Positions 51,804 through 61,124 of a DNA stretch of 64,000 bases are shown here, piece by piece. The notes below the pieces were generated by a model, which saw only the letters and a program-made list of their open reading frames with translations, was not told where the DNA came from and ran no database searches. Source of the DNA: JBLZUR01 sp048565625 (GTDB lineage Bacteria > Pseudomonadota > Alphaproteobacteria > Sphingomonadales > Sphingomonadaceae); NCBI RefSeq assembly GCF_048565625.1, contig NZ_JBLZUR010000002.1, positions 2,418,001 through 2,482,000 of the forward strand, written 5' to 3'. Both the position numbers and the translations under genes were made by a program. Within the stretch, counting starts at the first letter, position 1; every line of letters begins with the position of its first letter.

Positions 51804-52358
51804 ATGTCCGTGATGTCCGACAAGTGGATCCGCGCGCGGGCGACGGAAGACCGGATGATCGAGCCGTTCGTCGAGGCGCAGCGGCGCGACGGGTGCATCA
51901 GCTACGGCCTGTCCTCCTATGGCTACGACGCGCGGGTGTCCGACGAGTTCAAGATCTTCACCAACATCGACAGCGCGGTGGTGGACCCCAAGGACTTCGC
52001 GGCCAACAGCTTCGTCGATCGCAAGACTGACGTGTGCATCATCCCGCCAAACAGCTTCGCGCTGGCCCGCACGGTCGAGTATTTCCGGGTGCCGCGCGAC
52101 GTGCTGGTGATCTGCCTGGGCAAGTCGACCTATGCGCGCTGCGGGATCATCGTGAACGTGACGCCGCTGGAACCCGGCTGGGAAGGGCATGTCACGCTGG
52201 AATTCTCCAATACGACGCCACTGCCCGCGAAGATCTACGCAAATGAGGGGGCGTGCCAGTTCCTGTTCCTGCAGGGGAACGAGCCTTGCGAGGTGAGCTA
52301 CGCCGACCGGGCAGGAAAATATATGAGGCAGCAAGGGGTGACGCTGCCGCGGCTATAG
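51804..52358 (+). CDS. dcd: dCTP deaminase
   Basis: 184 residues; converts dCTP to dUTP for thymidylate synthesis. Trimer-fold signatures GCISYGLSSYGYDARVSDEF, LGKSTYARCGIIVNVTPLEP with the substrate-binding Ser and Arg, and EGHVTLEFSNTTPLPAKIYA with the catalytic Glu. GGGGAAAGAAGAG precedes the ATG. Confidence 0.95.
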   Translation: MSVMSDKWIRARATEDRMIEPFVEAQRRDGCISYGLSSYGYDARVSDEFKIFTNIDSAVVDPKDFAANSFVDRKTDVCIIPPNSFALARTVEYFRVPRDVLVICLGKSTYARCGIIVNVTPLEPGWEGHVTLEFSNTTPLPAKIYANEGACQFLFLQGNEPCEVSYADRAGKYMRQQGVTLPRL

Positions 52359-52415
52359 GGCGCCCCTTTATCATTTGCCGCGGCGTAACCATTCTCGAGC
52401 TGCCTTCCCCTCCAT

Positions 52416-52519
52416 CGTCATCCCGCGGAGGCGGGGATCCACCGGGCGGCAGGCGCAGCGCCCCGTTTCCAAAGAAAGAGCGCGTTGCACCGTGGATCCC
52501 CGCCTTCGCGGGGATGACG
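52416..52519. repeat. Palindromic repeat, family C, downstream of dcd
   Basis: CGTCATCCCGCGGAGGCGGG to CCGCCTTCGCGGGGATGACG, about 104 bases apart at the outer ends. Confidence 0.88.
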
Positions 52520-52574
52520 GGGTGGGAGGGCCAGCGACGAGAGGAGAACGGCGAGCGTCGCTCTTGTTGCGCCT

Positions 52575-52623
52575 ACCCCTCCACCGCCTTCGGCGGTCCC
52601 CCTCCCCCTCCGGGGGAGGATGA
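52575..52623. repeat. Short palindromic repeat, family B
   Basis: CCCCTCCACCGCCTTCGGCG then GTCCCCCTCCCCCTCC and GGGGGAGGATG. Corresponds to the second half of the full family B element. Confidence 0.75.
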
Positions 52624-52695
52624 GCTTGTCTGCTTGGCCGAAGGTTCCGAAGGTTCCGGGAAAACGACAACGCGCCGGGTCCCCGGAGCAGTCGA

Positions 52696-53763
52696 TCAAT
52701 CTTCCGGGCCAGGATTGACCATCAGTTCTTCGGCGACGGCCTCGGTGCGGGCGCGGATCGCCTTTTCTAGGCGGTCGGCTACCTCCGGATTCTCGCGCAG
52801 GTAGTTCTTCGAATTCTCGCGGCCCTGGCCGATGCGGATCGAGTCGTAGCTGAACCAGGCGCCCGATTTCTCGACCAGCCCGGCCTTGACGCCGAGGTCG
52901 AGGATCTCGCCGACCTTGGAGATGCCTTCCCCGTACATGATGTCGAATTCGACCTGCTTGAACGGCGGCGACACCTTGTTCTTGACCACCTTCACGCGCG
53001 TCGTGTTGCCGACGATGTCCTCGCGCTCCTTGATCTGGCCGGTGCGGCGGATGTCGAGGCGGACCGAGGCGTAGAACTTCAGCGCATTGCCGCCGGTCGT
53101 CGTCTCCGGCGAGCCGTACATCACGCCGATCTTCATGCGGATCTGGTTGATGAAGATGACGACGCAACGCGAGCGGCTGATCGAGCCAGTGATCTTGCGG
53201 AGCGCCTGGGACATGAGGCGCGCCTGCAGGCCGACATGGCTGTCGCCCATCTCGCCCTCGATCTCCGCGCGGGGCACCAGCGCGGCGACCGAATCGATCA
53301 CCAGCACGTCGATCGCGTTGGAGCGGATCAGCGTGTCTGCGATCTCCAGCGCCTGCTCACCGGTGTCGGGCTGCGACACGATCAGTTCGTCGATGTCGCA
53401 GCCGAGCTTCTTCGCATAGACCGGATCGAGCGCATGTTCGGCATCGACGAAGGCGGCGGTGCCGCCCGCTTTCTGCGCCTCGGCAATGGCGTGGAGCGCC
53501 AGCGTGGTCTTGCCCGAGCTTTCCGGGCCGAACACCTCGATGATGCGGCCGCGCGGCAGGCCGCCGATGCCGAGCGCGATGTCGAGGCCGAGCGAACCGG
53601 TGGACACCGCCTCGATCTGCATCGCTTCCCGGCTGCCCAGCTTCATCGCAGAGCCCTTGCCGAAGGCGCGGTCGATCTGCGCCAGTGCGGCGTCGAGCGC
53701 CTTCTGCCTGTCTGAATTCACGCCCGTCCCCTCGGATCCGATCACTTTAAGCTGTGCGGCCAC
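52696..53763 (-). CDS. recA: Recombinase RecA
   Basis: 355 residues; strand exchange and LexA co-protease. Walker A GPESSGKTTLALH, Walker B VLVIDSVAALVPRAEIEGEM, DNA-binding loop 1 around EIEGEMGDSHVG and loop 2 NQIRMKIGVMYGSPETTTGG. GTG 53763 (MAAQLKVIG) is chosen for the GGGAGG site upstream and similarity to sphingomonad RecA N-termini; GTG 53721 is possible. An SOS box lies 75 bases before it. Confidence 0.95.
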   Translation of the reverse strand: MAAQLKVIGSEGTGVNSDRQKALDAALAQIDRAFGKGSAMKLGSREAMQIEAVSTGSLGLDIALGIGGLPRGRIIEVFGPESSGKTTLALHAIAEAQKAGGTAAFVDAEHALDPVYAKKLGCDIDELIVSQPDTGEQALEIADTLIRSNAIDVLVIDSVAALVPRAEIEGEMGDSHVGLQARLMSQALRKITGSISRSRCVVIFINQIRMKIGVMYGSPETTTGGNALKFYASVRLDIRRTGQIKEREDIVGNTTRVKVVKNKVSPPFKQVEFDIMYGEGISKVGEILDLGVKAGLVEKSGAWFSYDSIRIGQGRENSKNYLRENPEVADRLEKAIRARTEAVAEELMVNPGPED

Positions 53764-53837
53764 GGCCTGCCTCCCTGCTAGATCGTCGCGCCTGAATGGG
53801 CAACGGGAAGCGCTCATGTATCCTGTTTGTTCCGTTC

Positions 53838-53852
53838 GAACAAGGGGAGAAC
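53838..53852 (-). promoter_or_regulatory. LexA (SOS) box of recA
   Basis: In the recA direction the site reads GTTC, TCCCCTT, GTTC: an exact match to the alphaproteobacterial LexA box GTTC-N7-GTTC. It lies 75-89 bases upstream of the recA start and also about 88 bases before the divergent response regulator gene (53940). Confidence 0.8.
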
Positions 53853-53939
53853 ACAGGTAAGATTGGCAAGCCTGCTTCGCTTAGGTTATGACGGCAGCGC
53901 AATAGCTTGCGTGTGCGACGCGCGGAAAGGGCGGACTTC

Positions 53940-54653
53940 ATGCGGGTCGCATTGCTGGAAGACGATCCCGCCCTGTCGGTCCAGATGGCCGAGATACTGG
54001 AAGGCGATGGACGCGACTGCCGGAGCTTCGGCACGGTCGCCGCGATCGAAACGGGTTTGCGCCGCGACACGTTCGACCTGCTGATCCTGGACTGGATGCT
54101 GCCCGACGGCACCGCGATCGACCTGCTTCACCGCCTGCGCCAGAGCGACAAGCCGGTGCCGCCGACGATCATCGTCACGGTGCGCGATGCGGAGGGGGAC
54201 ATCGTCACCGCGCTGCAGGCCGGGGCCGATGATTACCTGACCAAGCCGATCCGCCCTGCCGAGTTCCGTGCGCGCGTCGGCGCGCTGCTGCGGCGGACCT
54301 ATCCGGTCTCGAGGGAAACGCAGTTGACCTTCGGCGCCTATGTCTTCGACCAGCCGAGCGCGACCCTGACGGTGAACGGCGAGCGGGTGGTGCTGACGGG
54401 CAAGGAGTATGAGCTCGCGCTCCTCCTCTTCCAGAACATGCATCGGCCGCTGTCGCGGGCGTACATCATGGAACGCGCCTGGGGCCTCGCGGCCGACCTG
54501 CCGACCCGCACGCTGGACGTCCACATCTCTCGCCTGCGGTCCAAGCTGAACTTGCGGCCGGAAACGGGGTTCAGGCTCACCTCGCTGCACAATTACGGCT
54601 ATCGGCTCGACCAGATCGAAGCGGGGGCCGCGGAGCCCGCCTACTCCTCGTAG
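53940..54653 (+). CDS. OmpR-family response regulator
   Basis: 237 residues. Receiver domain with phosphorylated Asp in LLILDWMLPDG (the acidic pair in LLEDDPA), Thr/Lys in VTVRDAE and YLTKPIRP. A winged-helix output domain follows, with LTGKEYELALLLFQNMHRPL and RTLDVHISRLRSKL. No sensor kinase is adjacent, so the partner is unknown. ATG 53940 is the first with the receiver start MRVALLED. Shares its upstream region with the recA SOS box. Overlaps the convergent crp-type gene by 13 bases. Confidence 0.88.
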   Translation: MRVALLEDDPALSVQMAEILEGDGRDCRSFGTVAAIETGLRRDTFDLLILDWMLPDGTAIDLLHRLRQSDKPVPPTIIVTVRDAEGDIVTALQAGADDYLTKPIRPAEFRARVGALLRRTYPVSRETQLTFGAYVFDQPSATLTVNGERVVLTGKEYELALLLFQNMHRPLSRAYIMERAWGLAADLPTRTLDVHISRLRSKLNLRPETGFRLTSLHNYGYRLDQIEAGAAEPAYSS

Positions 54654-55360
54654 CCGTCGAGATAGAGGTAGCTGTCGTCGAACTCCGCCACTTCGCGCAG
54701 GCCGGCGAGATCGTGGACATCGACGCGCCCCCGACGGAACGTCGCCAGCCCCCGTTCGCGGATCTGGCGAAGGGTGCGGTTCACATGGACGGCGGTCAGC
54801 CCCATGCACTCGCCGAGCTCCGACTGATTCAGCGGGAATTCGAAGCTGTCGCCCTTCATCAGGCCCACCACGTCCAGGCGCGTGTGAAGTTCGCAGAACA
54901 AAGCGGCCACGCGGGACAGGGCGGTGCGGCTGCCGAGCGAGACGACCCATTCGCGATGGATCGCGGCGTCGAGATTGGTCGAGAACCAATAGAGCCGCAT
55001 GATGCGGGGAAAGGCATCGACCAGCTCACCGATCCTCTCATGCGGGACGATGGCGATCCGGGCATCGGTTATGGTGAGAATGCTGTGGTCGAGACGCTTC
55101 AGCGTGAACCCGTGCAGGTCGGCAAAGTCGCCGGGAACATGGAGTTCGCTGATCTGGCGATGCCCCCCGGCCAGGTCCTTGTAGCGCGCGAGGAACCCTT
55201 CAACCACCAGCATGCTGGTGGAGAGCCGGTCGCCCTGGCGCACCACGGTCATGCCGCGACGAAACTCCCGCACCTCCGCAACGGTCGCACGGATGGCGTG
55301 CTGTTCCTCCGCGGTAAGCTGATGTCTAGCGTGTAATCGCGCGAGGTGGCGTTCGATCAT
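54641..55360 (-). CDS. Crp/Fnr family transcriptional regulator
   Basis: 239 residues. N-terminal cyclic-nucleotide-binding fold (VVRQGDRLSTSMLVVEGFLA, HVPGDFADLHGF) and a C-terminal HTH (LNQSELGECMGLTAVHVNRT, FRRGRVDVHDLAGLREVAEF). The N-terminal Cys ligands of an Fnr cluster are missing, so it is not an oxygen sensor of that type. Signal unknown. Starts right after the DUF6894 gene (TGATG). Confidence 0.88.
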   Translation of the reverse strand: MIERHLARLHARHQLTAEEQHAIRATVAEVREFRRGMTVVRQGDRLSTSMLVVEGFLARYKDLAGGHRQISELHVPGDFADLHGFTLKRLDHSILTITDARIAIVPHERIGELVDAFPRIMRLYWFSTNLDAAIHREWVVSLGSRTALSRVAALFCELHTRLDVVGLMKGDSFEFPLNQSELGECMGLTAVHVNRTLRQIRERGLATFRRGRVDVHDLAGLREVAEFDDSYLYLDGYEE

Positions 55361-55608
55361 CAGTCGCCGGGCGCACGCACATGCAGCGCCTCGGTAAACG
55401 CGACATACAGGACGTCTCCGCCGCCGTCCTTCCGCACTGTCATGTGACCCTTCATGTCGAGCGTCCCATCATGGACCTCGGCACTTAGCAGAGACCGGAT
55501 GTCGCGAACAGCGGCTTCGCGGGCATCGTCCAGATTGGACAATTCGCGCCCCTCCTCATCGGTCGTGGCGCCGGTGCGGTTGTGAAGGTCGAAGAAGTAC
55601 CGTGTCAT
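55360..55608 (-). CDS. DUF6894-like small protein
   Basis: 82 residues, MTRYFFDLHNRTGATTDEEG, with NLDDAREAAVRDIRSLLSAE and HVRAPGD at the end. This is the pattern of the DUF6894 family common in sphingomonads and rhizobia, of unknown role. Its stop overlaps the Crp-type start, so it is translated with it. Confidence 0.7.
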   Translation of the reverse strand: MTRYFFDLHNRTGATTDEEGRELSNLDDAREAAVRDIRSLLSAEVHDGTLDMKGHMTVRKDGGGDVLYVAFTEALHVRAPGD

Positions 55609-55640
55609 GCGCGCGAAACGCACATGAACGCACAAGTTTC

Positions 55641-56000
55641 CTACTGCCCGAACAGCCGGCCGAGCGCGGCGGCGACGCCATCCATGGTGAAGGGCTTGTT
55701 CAGCACCGGAGCGGCGGCATGGCGGGCGGGCGGCGGATCGACATGCCCGCCGGTCGCCAGCAGAAAGGGGATTCCCGCATCCGCCAAAGCGTCGGCAACG
55801 GGCCAGCTCGGCTCGCCCCCGCGCAGATGCACGTCGAGGATGGCCGCACCGAAGCCGCCCTGCCCCACGCGCGCGACAGCATCGGCGACGTTGTCTACAT
55901 TGCCGGCGGCGGGGTGATCCAGCATCTCGAGGAAATCCTCGAGCATCATGGCGATCAGCGGCTCATCCTCGACAATCAGGACCGCGGGCTTCCCGCTCAT
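55641..56000 (-). CDS. Single-domain response regulator
   Basis: 119 residues, receiver only: acidic pair in LIVEDEPLIAMML, phospho-Asp in AAILDVHLRGGE, Lys in PVLNKPFTMDG. No output domain, so it acts by protein contacts. It lies downstream of cckA but with a gap of 57 bases. Confidence 0.88.
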   Translation of the reverse strand: MSGKPAVLIVEDEPLIAMMLEDFLEMLDHPAAGNVDNVADAVARVGQGGFGAAILDVHLRGGEPSWPVADALADAGIPFLLATGGHVDPPPARHAAAPVLNKPFTMDGVAAALGRLFGQ

Positions 56001-56057
56001 CTAACCCCCTACAGGAACGCAAGGGCCGTAGATGGAAAGAAACCGGCGCGGCGTCAA

Positions 56058-58430
56058 TCACTTCAACCCGGCGGCGTCCCGGGCAGCCTCGGCCAGCTGC
56101 TGGACCGAGAACGGCTTTGGCAGGAAAGCGACGCGGTCGAGGTCGATCGAGCGGCGCAACTGCTCCTCGGCATAGCCGGACATGAAGAGGACCGGAATGT
56201 CGGGAAGCTTCTCGCGGATGGTGCGGACCATCGTCGGGCCGTCCATCACCGGCATCACCACGTCCGAGATGAGAAGATCGATCGCAAGATCCCGCTCCTC
56301 CAGCAGTTCGAGCGCCTCTTCGCCGTTGGAGGCGGTGACCACGGCATAGCCCTGGCGGGTGAGCGCGCGTTCGGCCACGGCGCGGACCATGTCCTCGTCC
56401 TCGACGAGGAGGACGGTGCCGGTGCCCCAAAGCTCGTTGGCCTTGGCGGGCGCGGCTTTCGCGGCGGGAGCGGCGGCCGTCTCGGCATGGTGGACGGGCA
56501 GGTAGATCGTGAAGCTCGTCCCCTCCCCCATCACCGAATCGGCGAAGATGAAGCCTCCGGTCTGCTTAACGATGCCGTAGACGGTGGAGAGGCCGAGGCC
56601 GGTGCCCTTGCCGACCTCCTTGGTGGTGAAGAACGGCTCGAACACCTTGCCGATGATGTCAGGCGGGATGCCGGTGCCGGTGTCGGCGATCTTGAGGGCG
56701 GTGTAGTCGACCACCGGCATGATCTCGCTGTCGATCCGTTTCACCTGGGATGCGGGGACCGCGAAAGTCTGGATGGTCAGCGTGCCGCCGTCCGGCATAG
56801 CATCGCGCGAATTGACCGCGAGGTTGACGATCACCTGCTCCAGCTGACCCGGGTCGGCGCGGACGGTGCCGAGGTCGCGGCCATGCTTGACGGTCAGCGT
56901 GACCGTTTCGCCGAGCAGGCGCTTGAGGAGGTTCGACACCTCCGACACCACGTCCGGCACCTGCAGGAGCTGGGGACGGAGCGTCTGCTGGCGCGAGAAG
57001 GCGAGGAGCTGGCGGGTCAGGCCGGCGGCGCGGTTGGAGTTGTGCTTGATCTGCTGGATGTCGTCATAGTCGCTGTCGCCCGGCGAATGACGCATCATCA
57101 TCAGGTCGCAATGGCCGATGATCGCGGTCAGGATGTTGTTGAAATCGTGGGCGACGCCGCCGGCGAGCTGGCCGACCGCCTGCATCTTGGTCGCCTGCGC
57201 CACCTGACGCTTCAGCTTCACCTCTTCGGAATTGTCCTTCAGGCTGAGGAGGACGGTGGCGTCGCCAAGGCCGCGTGCGCTGGCGATGGTCAGCGCCACC
57301 GGCTCGTCGGGGCGATCCTTCAGGCGGACGGCGAGGTCGGTGGCGAAGGCCGTGCCGCCGCTCGCGAAGCGGCGCACGGCGTCGGCGACGGCGCCCTTGT
57401 CCTCCTTTTCGACGAGGTCGCTGGGGTAGACCGGTCGCGTTTCGGGCGTGATGCCGGCGGCATGTTCGAACGCCTGGTTGAAGAACAGGAAGCGGCCGTC
57501 GCGGTCGGCGAGCGCGAGGCCGAGCGGGAGCATCGACAGGAGGGCGTTGAGATGCCCTTCCGCCGCGGCGCTGGCGCGGGCGCCGGGATGCTCGTCGAGG
57601 AGGAGGAAGAGGGCGTCGGAGTCCGGATCGTCGCGCAGGGGAACCTGCACGAAGCGGAGCGGACTGGCGCTCTCCCCCTCGTTTGCGAAGCGGATCAGGT
57701 CGTCGGTGCCGGCGGTCAGGAGCGTGATGAAGTCCTGGCCGTCGATACGGGCGGAAAGGCCGCCCAGCGCACGATGCAGGAAGACGGGATTGGCTTCGAG
57801 GAGCGTGCCGTCGCCGGCGACGAGCGCGACCATCAGCCCCGCCTCGCCCAGGCGGCGGCCGGCGGCACCGGAGATCAGCCGCCGTGCCTGATCGACCAGG
57901 TCGATCGTCTCGGCGCGACGAAAGCGCCAGACGAGATGGTCCTGCGCATAGCCGGCGCGGGTGACCTCGACATCGATCGCATCGCCGCCGATCCGGACGT
58001 CCGCCGCAACCGCATTGCCGTCGCGCCAGGCGACCCGCTCGGTCTCGGCCAGCCTGCCATCGCCATCGGCGGCGCCGGGATTGGTGAACTCGCCCAGCCA
58101 GGCGGCGAAGCGGTCGTTGGCGCAGATCAGCGCGCCGCCCCGGCCGGTCACCGCCACCGCCTCGTCCGAGGCGCCGGCGGCGACGCGGAGGAGCGGCCAG
58201 TCCGCCTCCGGCGCGGCAGAGGCGAGCGCCGCCTGGCGGCGGGTCGACAGGATCACCGCCAGGCCGGCGAAGAGCGCGGCGGCGAACAGACCGGCGGCCG
58301 CAAGACTCCCGAGCGCGAGGCAGACGAGCGCCACCGACAGGATAGCGAGCCCGCCGACGATCCAGAGGTGAAGCTGGCCGGCCGGCCGGTCCTCAGGTTC
58401 GTCGAAGCTCAGCAGGCTTTGGCTCGCCAC
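56058..58430 (-). CDS. cckA: Hybrid histidine kinase CckA (cell-cycle kinase)
   Basis: 790 residues; phospho-donor for the ChpT-CtrA relay. Two N-terminal membrane helices (about 23-60), PAS-type sensor domains, H-box GVAHDFNNILTAIIGH with the phospho-His, ATPase N/G boxes (DTGTGIPPDIIGKVFEPFFT, GKGTGLGLSTVYGIVKQTGG), and a C-terminal receiver with LLISDVVMPVMDGPTM and MSGYAEEQLRR. The H-box wording and length fit CckA well. Confidence 0.93.
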   Translation of the reverse strand: MASQSLLSFDEPEDRPAGQLHLWIVGGLAILSVALVCLALGSLAAAGLFAAALFAGLAVILSTRRQAALASAAPEADWPLLRVAAGASDEAVAVTGRGGALICANDRFAAWLGEFTNPGAADGDGRLAETERVAWRDGNAVAADVRIGGDAIDVEVTRAGYAQDHLVWRFRRAETIDLVDQARRLISGAAGRRLGEAGLMVALVAGDGTLLEANPVFLHRALGGLSARIDGQDFITLLTAGTDDLIRFANEGESASPLRFVQVPLRDDPDSDALFLLLDEHPGARASAAAEGHLNALLSMLPLGLALADRDGRFLFFNQAFEHAAGITPETRPVYPSDLVEKEDKGAVADAVRRFASGGTAFATDLAVRLKDRPDEPVALTIASARGLGDATVLLSLKDNSEEVKLKRQVAQATKMQAVGQLAGGVAHDFNNILTAIIGHCDLMMMRHSPGDSDYDDIQQIKHNSNRAAGLTRQLLAFSRQQTLRPQLLQVPDVVSEVSNLLKRLLGETVTLTVKHGRDLGTVRADPGQLEQVIVNLAVNSRDAMPDGGTLTIQTFAVPASQVKRIDSEIMPVVDYTALKIADTGTGIPPDIIGKVFEPFFTTKEVGKGTGLGLSTVYGIVKQTGGFIFADSVMGEGTSFTIYLPVHHAETAAAPAAKAAPAKANELWGTGTVLLVEDEDMVRAVAERALTRQGYAVVTASNGEEALELLEERDLAIDLLISDVVMPVMDGPTMVRTIREKLPDIPVLFMSGYAEEQLRRSIDLDRVAFLPKPFSVQQLAEAARDAAGLK

Positions 58431-58438
58431 TGTCTATT

Positions 58439-60499
58439 CTACCAGATCCGCACGCGGCCATCGGGCGCGAGGTACAGCTTCTCGCCGGCCTTCGGCTTGA
58501 ACGCATCGTACCAGGGATCGAGATTGCGCACGACCGCCGCGCGCTCGGCCGAAGGCGAGTGCGGGTCGGTCTTCAGCCGCGAGCGCAGATTGTTCTCACG
58601 GTAGCTGCGCCTCCAGACCTGCGCCCAGCCGAGGTAGAAGCGCTGGTCGCCGGTATAGCCGTCGATCACCGCCGCAGGCCTGCCGCCCAGCGACAGCTTG
58701 TAGGCGTCATAGGCGACGGTCAGGCCGGCCAGATCGGCGATGTTCTCGCCGAGGGTCAGCGCGCCCTTCACATGTTCGCCGGGCAGCGGCTCATAGGCGT
58801 CGTACTGCGCGACCAGCTTGTCAGTGAGCGAGGTGAAGCGGGTGACGTCCGCAGGCGTCCACCAGTCGGCGAGGCGGCCGGTCGGGTCGTATTTGCGGCC
58901 CTGATCGTCGAAATGATGGCTGAGCTCGTGACCGATGACCGCGCCGATGCCGCCATAGTTCACCGCCGGATCAGCCTTCGGGTCGAAGAACGGCGCCTGG
59001 AGGATGGCGGCTGGGAAGACGATCTCGTTCCACACCGGATTGGCGTAGGCGTTGATCTCCATCGGCGTCATCTGCCACTCGGACCGATCGGCCGGCTTGC
59101 CGAGCTTGGCGGCATTGAAGGCCCAGGTCGCCTCCTTGGCGCGGGCGTAGTTGCCGATCAGGTCGTCACGCTTCACGACCAACGTCGAATAGTCGCGCCA
59201 CTTTTCGGGATAGCCGATCTTGGGCGTGAAGGCGGCGAGCTTCTGCAGCGCCTTGGCCTTGGTCTCCGGCGACATCCAGGCGAGCTTTTCGAGGCGCGGC
59301 TTCCACGCGGCGAGGATGTTGCGGATCAGCTGGTCCGCCGCCGCCTTGGTCTCCGGCGGGAACCACTTTTGGACGTACACCTGCCCAAGTTCGTCGGCCA
59401 TGCCGGTCTTGACCAGATAGACGCCCCGCTTCCAGCGCGGCTGATCCTCCGGCGTGCCGTTCAGCGCCTTGTCGCGATAGGCGAAGCGCGCATCGACGAA
59501 AGGCTTCGACAAATAGAGCGCCGCGTCGTCGAGGGTGAGCGCCCAGGCGTAGTCCTTGAGCACGGCGAGCGGAGTGTCAGCAATCGCCTTGGCAGCACCC
59601 GTGATCGCCGAGGGCTGGGCAATGAGGAAGCGCTGCTGCCCTTCGAAGCCCGCCGCCTTCAGGAAGGCGGTCCAGTCCAGGCCGGGCGCGTTCCGGTCGA
59701 AGTCGGCGCGGGTCCAGATGTTGTAGGTCTTGTCCGCATCGCGGCTCTCGGTGCGGGTCCACCACACCTTGGCGAGCTTCGCCTCGAAATCGAGAATCGC
59801 CTGCGCGCGCGCCGCCCCATCCTTTTCGCCCGCCAGCGTGAAGAGCTGGGTGAGATATGCGGCAGCGGCGGTCTTCGCCTCGACCAGCTTGGGATCGCTT
59901 TCGAGGTAATAGTCGCGGTCGGGGAGGAAAAGGTTGCCCTGCTTTACCGACACGATCGGCTGGTCGGGGTTCTTGTCATCCAGCTGGACCTGCATCTTCA
60001 CGGGGCCGAGGGTGATGACCTCGCCATAGAGGCCGTCGGGGTCCCAGCCGCGCGTCGCGCCGAATGCCGCCGCCGCGCCGCCCTTGTCCTTGATCGCGGC
60101 GATCTTCGCGAGCGTGGGCTTCAGAGGGGTCAGCCCCTTCGCCTCGACCGCCGCCTCATCGACATAGCTGGCATAGAGGTCGCCGATCTTGCTGCCGGGT
60201 CGGGCGGCGGCGGTCTGCAGGATGTCCACCGTGCGCGCCTGGCTGAGTTCGTCGAGGACGGTGAACAGGCCGTAGTTCGACCGATCGGCGGGGATCGGCG
60301 TGTTCTTCTCCCACGCGCCATTGGCGAAGTGGTAGAAATCGTCGCCAGGCTTCACGCCCTTGTCCATGCCGGCAGTGTCGAAGCCGAAATCGCCGTATTT
60401 CGGCGTGGCGAGCTTCGCCGGGCTGGTGTCGGGGGTCGTCTGGGCAAAGGCGGTGCCGGCGATCATGGTGCTGGCGAGAAGTGCGAGGATGGTTTTCAT
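58439..60499 (-). CDS. M13 family metallopeptidase (neprilysin-like), exported
   Basis: 686 residues from ATG 60499. Signal peptide MKTILALLASTMIAGTAFAQ, then a soluble zinc peptidase. Zinc motif HELSHHFDDQG (HExxH), third ligand Glu in LGENIADLAGL, substrate region INAYANPVWNEIVFPAAILQ. Periplasmic peptide degradation is expected. Nine bases from cckA; the overlap of function is unclear. Confidence 0.92.
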   Translation of the reverse strand: MKTILALLASTMIAGTAFAQTTPDTSPAKLATPKYGDFGFDTAGMDKGVKPGDDFYHFANGAWEKNTPIPADRSNYGLFTVLDELSQARTVDILQTAAARPGSKIGDLYASYVDEAAVEAKGLTPLKPTLAKIAAIKDKGGAAAAFGATRGWDPDGLYGEVITLGPVKMQVQLDDKNPDQPIVSVKQGNLFLPDRDYYLESDPKLVEAKTAAAAYLTQLFTLAGEKDGAARAQAILDFEAKLAKVWWTRTESRDADKTYNIWTRADFDRNAPGLDWTAFLKAAGFEGQQRFLIAQPSAITGAAKAIADTPLAVLKDYAWALTLDDAALYLSKPFVDARFAYRDKALNGTPEDQPRWKRGVYLVKTGMADELGQVYVQKWFPPETKAAADQLIRNILAAWKPRLEKLAWMSPETKAKALQKLAAFTPKIGYPEKWRDYSTLVVKRDDLIGNYARAKEATWAFNAAKLGKPADRSEWQMTPMEINAYANPVWNEIVFPAAILQAPFFDPKADPAVNYGGIGAVIGHELSHHFDDQGRKYDPTGRLADWWTPADVTRFTSLTDKLVAQYDAYEPLPGEHVKGALTLGENIADLAGLTVAYDAYKLSLGGRPAAVIDGYTGDQRFYLGWAQVWRRSYRENNLRSRLKTDPHSPSAERAAVVRNLDPWYDAFKPKAGEKLYLAPDGRVRIW

Positions 60500-60554
60500 C
60501 GTTATCCCTCGGTTGGCTGGATGGCGCGCGACGCTAGTCCCTTCCTTGGGGCGA

Positions 60555-61124
60555 TCAACCCCGGATGGCGCGATTATGTTGCCGCTGCTTCCACTTATGC
60601 GCGATCCATCCGCGCCAGATGAGGCCGGCCGCGACATAGCCGACGCTGCCGGCGACGCTGGCGATGGTGAAGAGACCGAGGATTAGCGCGGGTGCGGCAT
60701 CGGAGAGCAGCCAGGCCTTCCACTGCAGCCAGTCCGCCCCCTCCCGATACAGGGCCATCAGCGTGGCGGGATCGGCATGGAGGCCGAACACCGTGCTGCC
60801 CACCCAGATCGCGGTGAGAATGATGAGGGGGGTGGTGACCGGATTGGTGAGGAGCGTCGTGCCCGCCGTCAGCGGCACATTGGCGCGGAAGGGCACCGCG
60901 ATCAGCGCGGCGCTGGCGAACTGCACGAAGGGTATCATGATGAAGATGCCGGCGAACAGGCCGAGCCCGATCGCGCGGGGCACCGAGCGGCGGGTGAAGC
61001 GCCAGAGCGCCGGTTGCAAGAGGAGATGCGCGACCGGCCGGATCCAGCGGTTCGCCTCAAGCTGCTCCCGCGTCGGCATGGCGGCGCGGAGCTGATCGGC
61101 GAGCCAGGTCTTTCGCTCAGCCAC
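60555..61124 (-). CDS. DUF2062 membrane protein
   Basis: 189 residues with three or more helices: RAIGLGLFAGIFIMIPFVQF, NVPLTAGTTLLTNPVTTPLI, WLLSDAAPALILGLFTIASV. Matches DUF2062; role unknown. Its start overlaps the smpB stop region by 8 bases. Confidence 0.85.
   Translation of the reverse strand: MAERKTWLADQLRAAMPTREQLEANRWIRPVAHLLLQPALWRFTRRSVPRAIGLGLFAGIFIMIPFVQFASAALIAVPFRANVPLTAGTTLLTNPVTTPLIILTAIWVGSTVFGLHADPATLMALYREGADWLQWKAWLLSDAAPALILGLFTIASVAGSVGYVAAGLIWRGWIAHKWKQRQHNRAIRG

Larger units (their letters stand above)
52359..52695. other. Intergenic stretch filled by two repeats
   Basis: 337 bases between the convergent dcd and recA genes hold one family C palindrome (52416-52519) and one short family B palindrome (52575-52623). 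No gene seen. Confidence 0.7.

Noticed and set aside
55602..58604. A 1000-codon open frame on the + strand
   Set aside because: It lies antisense to cckA and its flanking genes, has Gly/Asp/Arg-rich low-complexity translation and no domain. High GC leaves long antisense frames open.
58559..60622. A 687-codon open frame on the + strand
   Set aside because: Antisense to the M13 peptidase gene, which has a signal peptide and zinc motif; the antisense product shows no fold.
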